Shown here: positions 1 through 8,185 of the stretch, one piece after another | How the letters are laid out: each line of letters starts with the position of its first letter | Numbering within the stretch: position 1 is the first letter of the stretch | Virus record (IMG/VR): IMGVR_UViG_3300023174_000246 | Coordinates: 1-49,116 of that record | Reading direction: 5' to 3' (one strand) | DNA length: 49,116 nucleotides | DNA from: a virus | The notes under the pieces: generated by a model | The model's database searches: none | Told to the model about the DNA's origin: nothing | What the model saw: the letters and a program-made list of their open reading frames with translations, nothing else | Translations under genes and position numbers: made by a program

Positions 1-848
1 TTCTTTACACTACCAAACAATCCTTCAATTACCAATTTGTGTGTCATGCTACCATCAAGTGTACCAGTTGTACCAATACGCCAATCGCAAGTTGTTAATT
101 TAGACATGATAGCACTTAAAGATTTGGATTTGAATAAGTGGCATTCATCTCCAATCACTGCTTCAAATTGATCAAAGTATTTCTTTGGCATCTTGTAGAT
201 ACTCTGCCAAGTTGAAATAATAATTCTTTTATCAGAATCCTTGTCCTGACCACCGTGAATCTTATGGCAATGATCTCTAGTCTTCCAACCAGTCTTGGAT
301 GAATATTCAAAAAAGTCTGAATACATCTGGGTGACTAAGGATATGGTTGGAACGATTATTAGTATTTTTTTATCTTCTGGTAGAAGATTTAACAAATAAC
401 GACATAGGACATATATGATTAGACTCTTACCTGACCCTGTAGGGGACAATAGAAGGCTCCTACGCTCGTTTAAAGCGTGTAGGATCGCTTCCAACTGGTG
501 CTGGTGGGGTTCTAGACGCTTTCCTGCAGCGTAGGGGTTCAGAGTCTTAATATACTCTATAACCTGTTCAAGAGTGATTCTATCTTTATTTTTTGTAATT
601 CGGTTCTCAACCGAATACGATCTATCCTTTGCAAACTGGAGAACATAATCCTCAAGTCCTGCATAGATGGTCTGTCCGTAGATGTTATACAACTTGATCT
701 GTCCGTCCCACAGTTTGTTCCTGTAAGCGGGCATGAACTTATGTCCGGGGACTTGGAAGGTAAAGTAGTCAGATAACTCCTTTGCAAAACTTCTATCACA
801 GTCCACCTTTATATAAACAGAGTCTAACGGTTCAATCACTAAATCCAT
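1..848 (-). CDS. uvsW: UvsW-type DNA/RNA helicase, N-terminal part (cut by window edge)
   Basis: Superfamily 2 helicase; in T4, UvsW unwinds branched DNA and R-loops and helps move replication from origin-dependent to recombination-dependent mode. I translated the reverse strand from the ATG at 848: the frame stays open for 282 codons to base 1, so the C-terminal RecA-like domain lies outside the window. Visible motifs: Walker A SPTGSGKS (residues 135-142), DECH box GDECHLF (233-239), and motif III TGT (261-263 region). The N-terminal ~100 residues (FMPAYRNKLWDGQIKLY) match the substrate-recognition domain that precedes the helicase core in UvsW. uvsY lies immediately upstream, the usual partner in marine T4-like phages. 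There is no Shine-Dalgarno at a normal distance; a late-promoter-like motif sits just before the ATG. Confidence 0.95.
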   Translation of the reverse strand, partial: MDLVIEPLDSVYIKVDCDRSFAKELSDYFTFQVPGHKFMPAYRNKLWDGQIKLYNIYGQTIYAGLEDYVLQFAKDRSYSVENRITKNKDRITLEQVIEYIKTLNPYAAGKRLEPHQHQLEAILHALNERRSLLLSPTGSGKSLIIYVLCRYLLNLLPEDKKILIIVPTISLVTQMYSDFFEYSSKTGWKTRDHCHKIHGGQDKDSDKRIIISTWQSIYKMPKKYFDQFEAVIGDECHLFKSKSLSAIMSKLTTCDWRIGTTGTLDGSMTHKLVIEGLFGSVK

Positions 849-855
849 ATACAAG

Positions 856-863
856 TATTTATC
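856..863 (-). promoter_or_regulatory. Late-promoter-like motif GATAAATA before uvsW
   Basis: The minus strand reads GATAAATACTTG, a match to the NATAAATA late-promoter motif described for T4-like phages. It overlaps the uvsY stop codon. With T4 spacing (+1 about 6 nt downstream), transcription would start near 850, only about 2 nt before the uvsW ATG, so the message would be almost leaderless. The octamer is short and AT-rich, so chance occurrence is possible. Confidence 0.4.
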
Positions 864-1299
864 ATATACTTCCGTTAAGGAACTTACGCCAAGAGATAGC
901 GTCGCGTATATGAAACTGTCGATTTGTGATTCCCTTAAGAATAGAACTCAAATAATCTACCTTTTCTTCTTGAATTGACATCTTGTTCTTTAATTCAATT
1001 AGATCCTTATCGGCATCCAGATAAATGTCCACATCCTGACGAAGAATCTTTAGATCAAATGGTTCCCATCCAAGTTCCTTTAATTGATCCTCGCTGAGTT
1101 TACCACAATAGTATTCCCATTTGAGTTTGAACATCTTGGAATAGTTTGTCTTATATCCCTGATATCGCAACTTCTCTTCATGATAAAAGTTGAGATACTT
1201 GTTATGTAACTGAGGAATACGCAGAGACTCCTTATCGAGTTCTGTGTCGTCAAACTTCATGTCTTGTTTTGCTTGTTCAATTAGTTCATTTAAAGTCAT
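862..1299 (-). CDS. uvsY: UvsY recombination mediator
   Basis: UvsY loads the UvsX recombinase onto gp32-coated single-stranded DNA. The product is 145 residues (T4 UvsY is 137), mostly charged and helical, with the typical N-terminal pattern of the family (LNELIEQAKQD..., then a YHEEKLRYQGYKTNYSKMFKLKWEYY-like stretch) followed by a C-terminal helical region that would make the oligomerisation part. Assignment rests on family resemblance from memory plus the position directly before uvsW. The start at 1299 is the only good one. No Shine-Dalgarno is visible in the 18-base gap to the preceding gene, so translation may be weakly coupled or use an unstructured AT-rich leader. Confidence 0.85.
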   Translation of the reverse strand: MTLNELIEQAKQDMKFDDTELDKESLRIPQLHNKYLNFYHEEKLRYQGYKTNYSKMFKLKWEYYCGKLSEDQLKELGWEPFDLKILRQDVDIYLDADKDLIELKNKMSIQEEKVDYLSSILKGITNRQFHIRDAISWRKFLNGSI

Positions 1300-1318
1300 G
1301 ATGTAAGTATATCACAGA

Positions 1319-1849
1319 TTACGAACTAGTCAAATTTTCAAGATAATAACCACTATATGCAAATGATACTTGGCATGTAAGTGGTGTGACATCTGAAATA
1401 TTTGTTTCAAATTGTATAGCACCTAATGATGTTGGAAAACAATCTTTCAAATGAACTGCAAAAAATGGTTTAGATGAATTATTTAAAACAACCAAAGTTG
1501 CATCTGAATAATTATCTGGATACTTTTCGTATCTATTTGAAAAATTTACAGTTGGTGGAATTTTAATTAACCAATCATGTAATTGTTTCCAGTTTGACAT
1601 ATCTTCACTTAATGCAAATGACATATCAAAATTATCATAAGTCAATCCTCCCATCGGTCTACGAAGAGGTGTAGCAAATGGTGTTGGTTGTATATATTCA
1701 TTTATTGAAATTCCTGGTAGATTTGCTGCTTGGCAAAAATAAACTATATGTGGAATTCTATGAAATACCACACGAAACTTATTTGCACTTAATGGATTAA
1801 GTGTTTGTGGTTCTCGTGCTGTTATTGATTGATATATGATATTATCCAT
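1319..1849 (-). CDS. Tail-tube-like protein (gp19/gp54 fold)
   Basis: A 176-residue virion protein related to the tail-tube protein encoded at 9834-10625. Shared blocks: YFCQAANLPG here against FFCKAATLPS in gp19 (early strand), then FP/WP-x-x-(L/V)-(G/A)-A-(I/V)-Q and a closing Q-V-(S/T)-F-x-Y-S-x-Y. T4 has two proteins of this fold, gp19 (tube) and gp54 (the base on which the tube polymerises); this one may be a gp54-like initiator or a tube cap. In many marine T4-like phages the slot between gp23 and uvsY is given to gp3 (tail completion); I see no clear T4 gp3 likeness. A terminator and a CATAAATA motif precede it, so it probably has its own late transcript. No Shine-Dalgarno. Confidence 0.75.
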   Translation of the reverse strand: MDNIIYQSITAREPQTLNPLSANKFRVVFHRIPHIVYFCQAANLPGISINEYIQPTPFATPLRRPMGGLTYDNFDMSFALSEDMSNWKQLHDWLIKIPPTVNFSNRYEKYPDNYSDATLVVLNNSSKPFFAVHLKDCFPTSLGAIQFETNISDVTPLTCQVSFAYSGYYLENLTSS

Positions 1850-1854
1850 ACAAC

Positions 1855-1862
1855 TATTTATG
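1855..1862 (-). promoter_or_regulatory. Late-promoter-like motif CATAAATA before tail-tube-like gene
   Basis: The minus strand reads CATAAATAGTTG, fitting NATAAATA. It lies between the gp23 terminator and the ATG at 1849. Normal T4 late spacing puts +1 on or next to the A of that ATG, implying a leaderless message. The position just after a terminator supports a real promoter. Confidence 0.5.
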
Positions 1863-1871
1863 CAAATGATA

Positions 1872-1895
1872 AGGGGAGGTCTTTCGACCTCCCCT
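1872..1895 (-). terminator. Rho-independent terminator after gp23
   Basis: A 10-bp perfect stem (arms AGGGGAGGTC and GACCTCCCCT) closed by a GAAA tetraloop on the minus strand, followed by a broken T-run (TTATCATTT). It sits 22 bases past the gp23 stop. It is very GC-rich against the AT-rich background, and GNRA-type loops are common in phage terminators. It should end the capsid transcript and may protect its 3' end. Confidence 0.88.
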
Positions 1896-1917
1896 CTCGT
1901 TCAGAAACTAGACTCTA

Positions 1918-3390
1918 TCAAGTACCACCGTAACTTGCATCGTTACCATGTAGATTGTCTACGCGGAAAATGCGGTAGTATTGGTTTCTTCTGCGTTGTA
2001 GTCTCATTGCGTCTGGACTGTTATCAGAACCTAGAACGAATGGATTACTTACGATACCGTAACGGGTCTTGAAACCAATCTTTGGTTGGAAGGTGCTTGT
2101 ATCAACTGCTCTTACCATTTGTAGAGGTACATATGGGCAGTAGAAGATACCTGCATCATATGGACTTGTACCCTTATAACCTACGCAAACATAGTTTACT
2201 GGTGTCCATGTTTCGATGTGAGTTGGTACTGAGTATGGATCGATGTAAACCTTGATCTTACCACCAGAGATTGTACCAGCGAGTGTGTTACCGTTTACAT
2301 CGGTATTCATTGCGCTGTTGAATGCTGGTGAGAAGTCTAGAATACCACTCATTGCAAGGGCTGAAGCAACATCTGGGCTTACGATTGCCATGTTACCACG
2401 ACCTCTGCGAGTCTCTGCACCGATTTGGTTTGCTTCTCTTTCAATTTGGAAGAGTAGACCACGGAACTTCTCAGCACTCCAACGACCGTCTGAGTCCTTC
2501 TCTAGATCATAAACACCACCAGTTGTTGAACCTAGAACTGCTACTGCCTTTGATGCAATGTCTGCTTGTTGAGCACCGAGCTTAGCAACATCATAAACTA
2601 GTCTTACTAGTTCACGGTTGATTTCAAACATGATCTCGGTTGAGAGAATGTTTGCGAGTTCGGTTTCAGCATCTAGACCGTGAACTGCCTTGAGGTCTTG
2701 TGCCATTTCGATGGTGTACTCTGCCTTTAGAGCGCGAGTTTTTGCTTCAACTGCTGTCTTCTCGATTGTGAATGACATTTCATTGAAACCGTATGTACCA
2801 CCATTTACAGATGCTCCACCACCGAGGTTTTCACCCTTTGATGTATCCATACCACGACCTGGCTCAAAAGCACCGTCTGTGTTGCCTCTATCATCAGCAA
2901 AGAGTTCACCCATTGTACCTAGTTGAGCACCAGCACCTGATCCTGTTTTACCAGAAACACTGTTGCTGTTACTAAAACCAGAATCTGCTTCAGCAAAAAG
3001 TGCTTCTGCACCACTTCTTAGACCTGTGGAATCAGCGGCACCACCGTAACGGCTCTTCATTGCGAAGATGAGTCCGGTTGGACCGGTCATTGGTTGAACA
3101 CCAGCGATGTCGTATGCCATTAGATTTGGCATTGCACGACGAACGAGGCTGATAAGAATTGGATCGAATGAATCGATACCAGTTGTTGTGCCTGCGCCTG
3201 GGTTTGATGTACCGAGTTGTGTGCCTAGGATGCCTTGTGCTTCCTTGAGGCATTGCTCTTGGTTCTCTAGGAGAACTGTGGTGCAATGCTTCTTGTAATT
3301 GTCTTTGATCTCTGGAAGTGCCTTGTGTTCAAGGATTGGCTTCCATTTGTTCTTTACTGACTCTGATAATAGTTGACGAGTGGGGTCCAT
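1918..3390 (-). CDS. gp23: Major capsid protein gp23
   Basis: Main subunit of the head shell (HK97 fold); 490 residues, close to the size of marine T4-like gp23. Recognisable blocks: LVRRAMPNLMAYDIAGVQPMTGPTGLIFAMKSRYG (split across residues ~82-116), then FTIEKTAVEAKTRALKAEYT and ELANILSTEIMFEINRE, and the C-terminal GYKGTSPYDAGIFYCPYVPLQ. The N-terminus is probably removed by gp21: a candidate site of the L-x-E|A type is LKE|A after residue 50 (inference). A strong ribosome site (AAAGGAG) precedes the ATG. The 56-base spacer after gp22 is very AT-rich and holds TATATATAAAAT, at best a degenerate late promoter. The gene ends just before a strong hairpin terminator. Confidence 0.98.
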   Translation of the reverse strand: MDPTRQLLSESVKNKWKPILEHKALPEIKDNYKKHCTTVLLENQEQCLKEAQGILGTQLGTSNPGAGTTTGIDSFDPILISLVRRAMPNLMAYDIAGVQPMTGPTGLIFAMKSRYGGAADSTGLRSGAEALFAEADSGFSNSNSVSGKTGSGAGAQLGTMGELFADDRGNTDGAFEPGRGMDTSKGENLGGGASVNGGTYGFNEMSFTIEKTAVEAKTRALKAEYTIEMAQDLKAVHGLDAETELANILSTEIMFEINRELVRLVYDVAKLGAQQADIASKAVAVLGSTTGGVYDLEKDSDGRWSAEKFRGLLFQIEREANQIGAETRRGRGNMAIVSPDVASALAMSGILDFSPAFNSAMNTDVNGNTLAGTISGGKIKVYIDPYSVPTHIETWTPVNYVCVGYKGTSPYDAGIFYCPYVPLQMVRAVDTSTFQPKIGFKTRYGIVSNPFVLGSDNSPDAMRLQRRRNQYYRIFRVDNLHGNDASYGGT

Positions 3391-3446
3391 TTTTTTCTAG
3401 CTCCTTTTTAGAATTCTATTTTATATATAATTTTAATTTTTTAGAC

Positions 3447-4592
3447 TTAACCTTCGAGTGTTCTACCGAGAACATCTGAATACATTTTGATGCTCTCATT
3501 TATGAATTGTTGCTCTTCGTTTTGCTCTGTCTCTTCCATTAAATTGTCAATTACAGCACCTACAGCGGTGTTTTCTGCTGTTTTTACTGACTTTACTGGA
3601 GTAGACTTTGCCTTTGAATAGTTTTCAACAAGAACCTTAACCTTTGATCTGAAATCCTCTACACTTGAGAATTCTACATTTTCTGCAAGTTTTCTGAGAT
3701 TTTGTACATCAATAGACTTTAGACTCTTGGTTTCTTCTTCAAATGCTGCTGTTGCTTCTAGAAGTGCTACCTTTTCGCGGAGAGAGATGTTTCTTTCCAT
3801 CTCTTCGTTTACTCTGGTTTCTAGATTTTCAATTGCATCTGTCATTTCATCAAAAATGTTGGTCTTGTCTTCTGGAATCTCAATGTATGATTCTACGAAG
3901 AGGTTCTTTAGACCTTCAATGAAACTCTCTGCAATCTCGGTACGAAGACCGTTCTCTACGGCTAACTCATTTTCGTTGATCCATTCCTCTACAACATATG
4001 AGAGGTAATCGTTAATCTTGTTTTCTAATTCTTCAGCAACCATCATAGTTTGCTCTGCAAGTTTCTCTTCGAAGAGATTTGCCATTTGCTCTGTGATTGA
4101 TTGAAGATTTGTATTTAATGATGCTTCATAAAGTGAAGATGCCTTCTCTATGAACTCTTCTGATACATCTGCACCAAAGAGTGTCTTAACATCTTCTTGA
4201 ACTTTTTCTTTGTTCATGGATGGCATTTCAACGCCAGCAAAAGATGGCTTCATTGCTCTTGTTGCTCTGTTTGCTTCTGCTGAAACACCAGTTGTTTCAA
4301 ATTCTTGTGCTTCACCTACGCCTGGCCAAGGTTGATTACCCTTACCAGAAAAATCAACAGCACCCTTACTGCCGCCAGCAGATTGTGTTGGAGAAGATTT
4401 CATGCTGAGAGTAGAAGCATTTGATGTCTTGCCTTCTTCCTCTTCGCCTTCTTCATCAGTTTCCTCTTCTTCATCACCTTCTTCTTCGTCCTCATCCTCT
4501 TCCATTTCTTCTTCGGTTTCTTTTGCTTCAACAAGTTCTTCTGTTTCGAAGAGTTGATTGAGGATTTCTTCTGCTAGTTTCTTTGGATCCAT
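3447..4592 (-). CDS. gp22: Prohead core scaffold gp22
   Basis: Main scaffold protein on which the capsid shell assembles; in T4 it is degraded by gp21 after assembly. 381 residues, strongly acidic and helical. Residues ~20-55 are almost purely Glu/Asp, as in other gp22 proteins of this phage group. The middle carries long heptad-like helices (LYEASLNTNLQSITEQMANLFEEKLAEQ), expected for a coiled-coil core. It lies between the protease and the capsid gene, the conserved 21-22-23 order. The ATG is preceded by AAGGAGATTATC, and a perfect late promoter (4626-4633) gives a leader of about 28 nt. Confidence 0.95.
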   Translation of the reverse strand: MDPKKLAEEILNQLFETEELVEAKETEEEMEEDEDEEEGDEEEETDEEGEEEEGKTSNASTLSMKSSPTQSAGGSKGAVDFSGKGNQPWPGVGEAQEFETTGVSAEANRATRAMKPSFAGVEMPSMNKEKVQEDVKTLFGADVSEEFIEKASSLYEASLNTNLQSITEQMANLFEEKLAEQTMMVAEELENKINDYLSYVVEEWINENELAVENGLRTEIAESFIEGLKNLFVESYIEIPEDKTNIFDEMTDAIENLETRVNEEMERNISLREKVALLEATAAFEEETKSLKSIDVQNLRKLAENVEFSSVEDFRSKVKVLVENYSKAKSTPVKSVKTAENTAVGAVIDNLMEETEQNEEQQFINESIKMYSDVLGRTLEG

Positions 4593-4625
4593 TTTGATAA
4601 TCTCCTTGATCGTAGTTTCTGTTTT

Positions 4626-4633
4626 TATTTATA
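4626..4633 (-). promoter_or_regulatory. Late promoter TATAAATA for gp22
   Basis: A perfect TATAAATA on the minus strand, overlapping the gp21 stop codon (GAA TTA TAA ATA). The expected start near 4620 lies 28 nt before the gp22 ATG and leaves the Shine-Dalgarno intact. It would let gp22 and gp23 be made in excess over gp21. Confidence 0.75.
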
Positions 4634-5285
4634 ATTCTTTAATCTTTGACAAAAAGTGTTCAAATATCTTGAGTTGGGTTTGTTCTAGATCTTTTCTAGA
4701 AACATTATTCATTGCTTTTTTATAATTTGATATTTGAACTTCTTGCATAATTCCGTTATTCCAGACCCATTCTTTGCCTTCCATGATGCCATTGACGAAA
4801 GCACCTGGGGCTGATGGATCAGCAACGATATCTACTGCTGCAAGCATAAAGTCCTCTTGAACATGGTTTACACCTTGGAATTCTCTTAAAGAACCCATAC
4901 CACGGCTGGAAACACCTAATTTTGCACCTTCTTCAATGAGACTGCTTGCAATCTTGCCCATTGGGGTATTTGTTAAAATCTTGGCTTTTCCTTCACAAAC
5001 TGTTCCATTAAATGATAAATCTTTAATTAAATGTGAAACTTTATCTAGGTTTACAGTTGGACCTTCTGGATGTCCTAGTTCACCAAATGCTCTACCTGCG
5101 TTTACATAATTCTTCATATAAGCGGTAACAGCATTTCTTAGAATCTTTTCAGGATAAACTCTACCGTTGCGGTTTTGTTCTTCTGCAACCATGTAAGGAC
5201 CAACAATAAAAAGAGACTTTTTACCGTCTTCTGCTGCTTCGGTTACATACTTAACATCTTGAATTGTTTCTGTGATTAGTTTCAT
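4629..5285 (-). CDS. gp21: Prohead protease gp21
   Basis: Serine protease that matures the prohead by cutting core and shell proteins; 218 residues (T4 212). Family motifs: GPYMVAEEQNRNGRVYP (29-45), the catalytic His in ELGHPEGP (His72), the catalytic Ser in GVSSRG (Ser126 most likely), and AAVDIVADPSAPGA (149-162). The C-terminal ~45 residues are charged and helical and probably act as the self-cleaved tail. It lies 3 bases after gp67, with an AGAGGAA ribosome site at the gp67 end, so the two are translated together. Confidence 0.97.
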   Translation of the reverse strand: MKLITETIQDVKYVTEAAEDGKKSLFIVGPYMVAEEQNRNGRVYPEKILRNAVTAYMKNYVNAGRAFGELGHPEGPTVNLDKVSHLIKDLSFNGTVCEGKAKILTNTPMGKIASSLIEEGAKLGVSSRGMGSLREFQGVNHVQEDFMLAAVDIVADPSAPGAFVNGIMEGKEWVWNNGIMQEVQISNYKKAMNNVSRKDLEQTQLKIFEHFLSKIKEL

Positions 5286-5288
5286 TTA

Positions 5289-5468
5289 TTATTCCTCTGT
5301 TTCTTCTATTTCATCTTCTTCTTGTTCTGGGGTAGAATAAAGATTATTTGCAATTTCTACCTTTCTATCATCTAGTTGCTCTCCTGCTTTAGCATAGAGA
5401 GTATCAAAAATATTCTTTCTAAAACCTTCTAAATCACCATTTAACAAATTATTAATAAAATTGCTCAT
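5289..5468 (-). CDS. gp67: Prohead core protein gp67-like
   Basis: A small (59-residue) prohead core component: a helical N-terminus (NNLLNGDLEGFRKNIFDTL) and a very acidic C-terminus ending EEDEIEETEE. This is the composition and position (just before gp21) of gp67 in T4-like phages. I chose the ATG at 5468 rather than an in-frame ATG nine codons upstream because AAAGGAA sits 8 bases before it; the upstream ATG has no ribosome site. Confidence 0.8.
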   Translation of the reverse strand: MSNFINNLLNGDLEGFRKNIFDTLYAKAGEQLDDRKVEIANNLYSTPEQEEDEIEETEE

Positions 5469-5504
5469 ATTTAATTCCTTTATCTTATATATCAAAAATA
5501 ATTT

Positions 5505-7673
5505 TTAGTCTGGGCATTGTTCACATGCATTAGTTCTACACGGTGAATCGTTACCGAATGCTTCTTGTACCCAATTTAAATGGGGTTCTCCTGTATCTTT
5601 ACAATTTTGAACATTCCAAGAATTATCTGGTGGTGTCCAAGGACTTTGTATTGTGAGTAAACAACATGAAGCAGTTTCATCGGCAGACATTCCCGATTCT
5701 TCTCCAGTTCCACCACCTCCACCACCAGTACTATAACCATAAGCCAATAGTGATCGTACTGTATTGATGCCAACATATCCACTGGTTTTTCCTCTTGTTG
5801 GACATCCACCACCAGATGAACAAGTTACTAACCCAGTTATTGTTAAATTTGTTACATTTCCAACTGCGGCTCCTCTACCCCCAACACCACAACCACCAGC
5901 ATCCTCTCCAAGTTGAGATGCTATTTGAGATTTAGTTGTGTCTATAACAGTGGCTTGAACATCAGCACTATTATCGGCATCAACGCTTCTAGTATAAAAT
6001 TTATCATAAATAACTGGTATATTTGCGGCACAACCACTTCTTGATGATTGATCTGCTGGTACAGTGCCTGCACAGCTTTCAATTACTGAACACTCTCCAA
6101 CATAAAAAGCCATGTATGATTTTTTGGCTACACAGTTACTATATGGTACAATATAAGGTGGATCGAATCCACAAGTATTGGAACATTTTAATACTGGTAT
6201 AAGAGTTGGAGGATTAGTAGGAGGAACACTAGGCTGACAACTTACTCCTGCTGGAAATATACCAGCAGTTGTACATGTACAAATACTACTAGAATAATTA
6301 GTTTCTAATATAGAAGGCATAGAAGCACTACCATTATCACAATAACTTGTAGGATTGCATGGTAAAGCATAAATCGAATTTGCTGTTGTATTGCCTAAAC
6401 ATGCACCCCATGCAGATTGACTATTTGAACTTCTATAACCGTCATCATATCCATCGTTTGGCCAAAACTTAGACCATATTCTAGAACCTGATGACCATGT
6501 AGAACCCGCATCACTTGTTGTTGGTGCTCCATTAATACCTATACGATTACATGCTGATAGACAGCATCCTGGTCCTTTAGATCCATTCGAATCTGATAAC
6601 ATTTTACCAATACACTCTCCACAACTTCCAAAAGAAGTTAATCCTGCAGCACCAATTGTTGTTGGTTTTGTCGTTCCACTTGGACCACCACCCAAAGCAA
6701 ATTGTCCTGAAAATAATGATGCTTTTGCTCCATTACTACCACTTGTACTGTTATTACCAATAGAATAACAATTTGATCCAGTACTTAATACTGTATTGGT
6801 ATGATCACCAAATAGTGCTATATCATTTGGAAATTGTGTTTCTGAAGATGTTGGTAAAGTTCCTGTTTTTGGATTAGAACCATCCATACATTTTGTGCAT
6901 TTATCGTTATGACCATTATCGGTTATACAATTTGAATTACCATCACCAGCAAAGTGAACCGTTGTAACATTTCTTCCACAAGAATTTTCGGAAACTGCTG
7001 TTCCAGAAGTTGTTGGATTTCCTGATAATAATGGAAATGTGCCACTAGTTGGTATAGAAAATCCTGAAGTTATAAGTTGCATTGCATCATATACTTGATA
7101 ATTAGAACCACCAATAGTATAAACATTACCAACAGAACCAGAACTAGAATTTGGATAACAACCAGCAACATTTCCACTACTGCAACTAACTATACACTGA
7201 TATTGACCTCCACCACCATTACATACATTCATACCTAACCAATAACCACTTCTTGATATTGCTTGGTGATTGGAACTAGAAACCCATGAATTATAACTAG
7301 AAAGAGTTCCAGTAGGATCACTATTACTCAAAGGTGTTGCTGCGGAAGGTGGAGTAAAATTCACACTATTTAAAGTATTATATGCAGAACAGGGTCCAGA
7401 TTCTCTATCACCGCCACCACCAGGAATAAATTCTTCACAATCTGCACATAAGGATACTGCACCTGTAGTGAATGCAGAAGTGTAAAATTGTGAACAATCC
7501 AACTCTTTACATTTTTCAATGCTGCTCTGATATATTCTGTCTCTATGTTCTCCAACTAAAACAACATCAGTTTCAGTTGAACGATAAATTGATATCATAT
7601 CCTGTGAAGAAGTTACCTTCATTAAGTATTTTGGTAATTTATTATCTACTTCAACGAAGAATACGAATGCCAT
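5505..7673 (-). CDS. Cysteine-rich 722-residue protein of unknown function
   Basis: Not recognised. It starts with a compact ~60-residue domain (hydrophobic strands, no signal peptide), then becomes Gly/Ser/Asn/Thr-rich with 40 cysteines (5.5% by my count), often as C-x2-C, C-x3-C, CC and single C between Gly/Ser runs. A proline hinge (PSVPPTNPPTLIPV) lies near residue 480 and a C-terminal part (residues ~520-722) ends in NACEQCPD. The low-complexity, Cys-studded make-up suggests an extended surface or fibre protein, or a metal-binding one, but nothing proves it. It interrupts the usual gp20-gp67-gp21 order and shares the GAGATAAAA leader style of its neighbours, so it is probably expressed late and virion-associated. 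A reducing cytoplasm makes disulfides before lysis unlikely. Confidence 0.7.
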   Translation of the reverse strand: MAFVFFVEVDNKLPKYLMKVTSSQDMISIYRSTETDVVLVGEHRDRIYQSSIEKCKELDCSQFYTSAFTTGAVSLCADCEEFIPGGGGDRESGPCSAYNTLNSVNFTPPSAATPLSNSDPTGTLSSYNSWVSSSNHQAISRSGYWLGMNVCNGGGGQYQCIVSCSSGNVAGCYPNSSSGSVGNVYTIGGSNYQVYDAMQLITSGFSIPTSGTFPLLSGNPTTSGTAVSENSCGRNVTTVHFAGDGNSNCITDNGHNDKCTKCMDGSNPKTGTLPTSSETQFPNDIALFGDHTNTVLSTGSNCYSIGNNSTSGSNGAKASLFSGQFALGGGPSGTTKPTTIGAAGLTSFGSCGECIGKMLSDSNGSKGPGCCLSACNRIGINGAPTTSDAGSTWSSGSRIWSKFWPNDGYDDGYRSSNSQSAWGACLGNTTANSIYALPCNPTSYCDNGSASMPSILETNYSSSICTCTTAGIFPAGVSCQPSVPPTNPPTLIPVLKCSNTCGFDPPYIVPYSNCVAKKSYMAFYVGECSVIESCAGTVPADQSSRSGCAANIPVIYDKFYTRSVDADNSADVQATVIDTTKSQIASQLGEDAGGCGVGGRGAAVGNVTNLTITGLVTCSSGGGCPTRGKTSGYVGINTVRSLLAYGYSTGGGGGGTGEESGMSADETASCCLLTIQSPWTPPDNSWNVQNCKDTGEPHLNWVQEAFGNDSPCRTNACEQCPD

Positions 7674-7675
7674 TT

Positions 7676-8185
7676 TTATCTCGTAATATTTGGGGTTACT
7701 ATAAATCTTCCTTGCATTACTCTAAATGTAACTGCTTTTGGATTTGTAATTATATCCTGAGAGAATACTAATTCTAAATCATATAAAAAATTACCATAAT
7801 CAATGTTTGACATTACATTTGCATCTATGGTGATAATAATATTTGAATCACCATCTGTACCATCTTTAAGTTTTATTTGAATATTTGTATAATTTAAATT
7901 ACTTTGTCCCCAGAGATTTGTATCATCAACCATATTGGTTGGTGTATTATTTTGATCTACTGGAAGAATATCACCGTCTACACTATCTCTAACTTGCATT
8001 CGAGCATATGCTTTAATGACATAGTTACCATCAGTATCTTTACGAAAACTATCTTCAAATCCCTCAATAACAGATGCTGGTGGATTCACCAAATTTACTA
8101 ATTTCTTATTACTATCAAGAAATTTTAATTTAAGACGAAAAGATGAACCTTCATCTGCTTGTATATCATAATAGGCTGCTGGCAT
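7676..8185 (-). CDS. Small virion protein, BppU N-terminal-like
   Basis: 169 residues. The pattern Y-x-D-I-x-A-D-E-G-S-S-F-x-L-x-L-x-F-x-D, then ARMQVRDSVDG, a strand pair with IIITIDANV, and a final YDLELVFSQD...FRVMQGRFIVTP resembles the Ig-like N-terminal domain found in baseplate/adhesin-associated proteins (BppU-type) and in small proteins of T4-like phages. This likeness is from memory. The gene overlaps the last 20 bases of gp20 in another frame. GGGAGG lies 11 bases before the ATG, and a perfect TATAAATA sits inside gp20 43 bases upstream. Its end is 2 bases before the start of the Cys-rich gene, suggesting the two products work together. Confidence 0.65.
   Translation of the reverse strand: MPAAYYDIQADEGSSFRLKLKFLDSNKKLVNLVNPPASVIEGFEDSFRKDTDGNYVIKAYARMQVRDSVDGDILPVDQNNTPTNMVDDTNLWGQSNLNYTNIQIKLKDGTDGDSNIIITIDANVMSNIDYGNFLYDLELVFSQDIITNPKAVTFRVMQGRFIVTPNITR

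Noticed and set aside
5576-5812. Minus-strand overlapping 78-residue frame within the Cys-rich gene
   Set aside because: Alternative frame of a longer clear gene; no ribosome site and hydrophobic-basic composition typical of shadow frames.
5505-8185. Cys-rich protein as a host toxin or defence system
   Set aside because: No toxin, immunity or nuclease motif seen; the operon position among head genes fits a virion or assembly role better.
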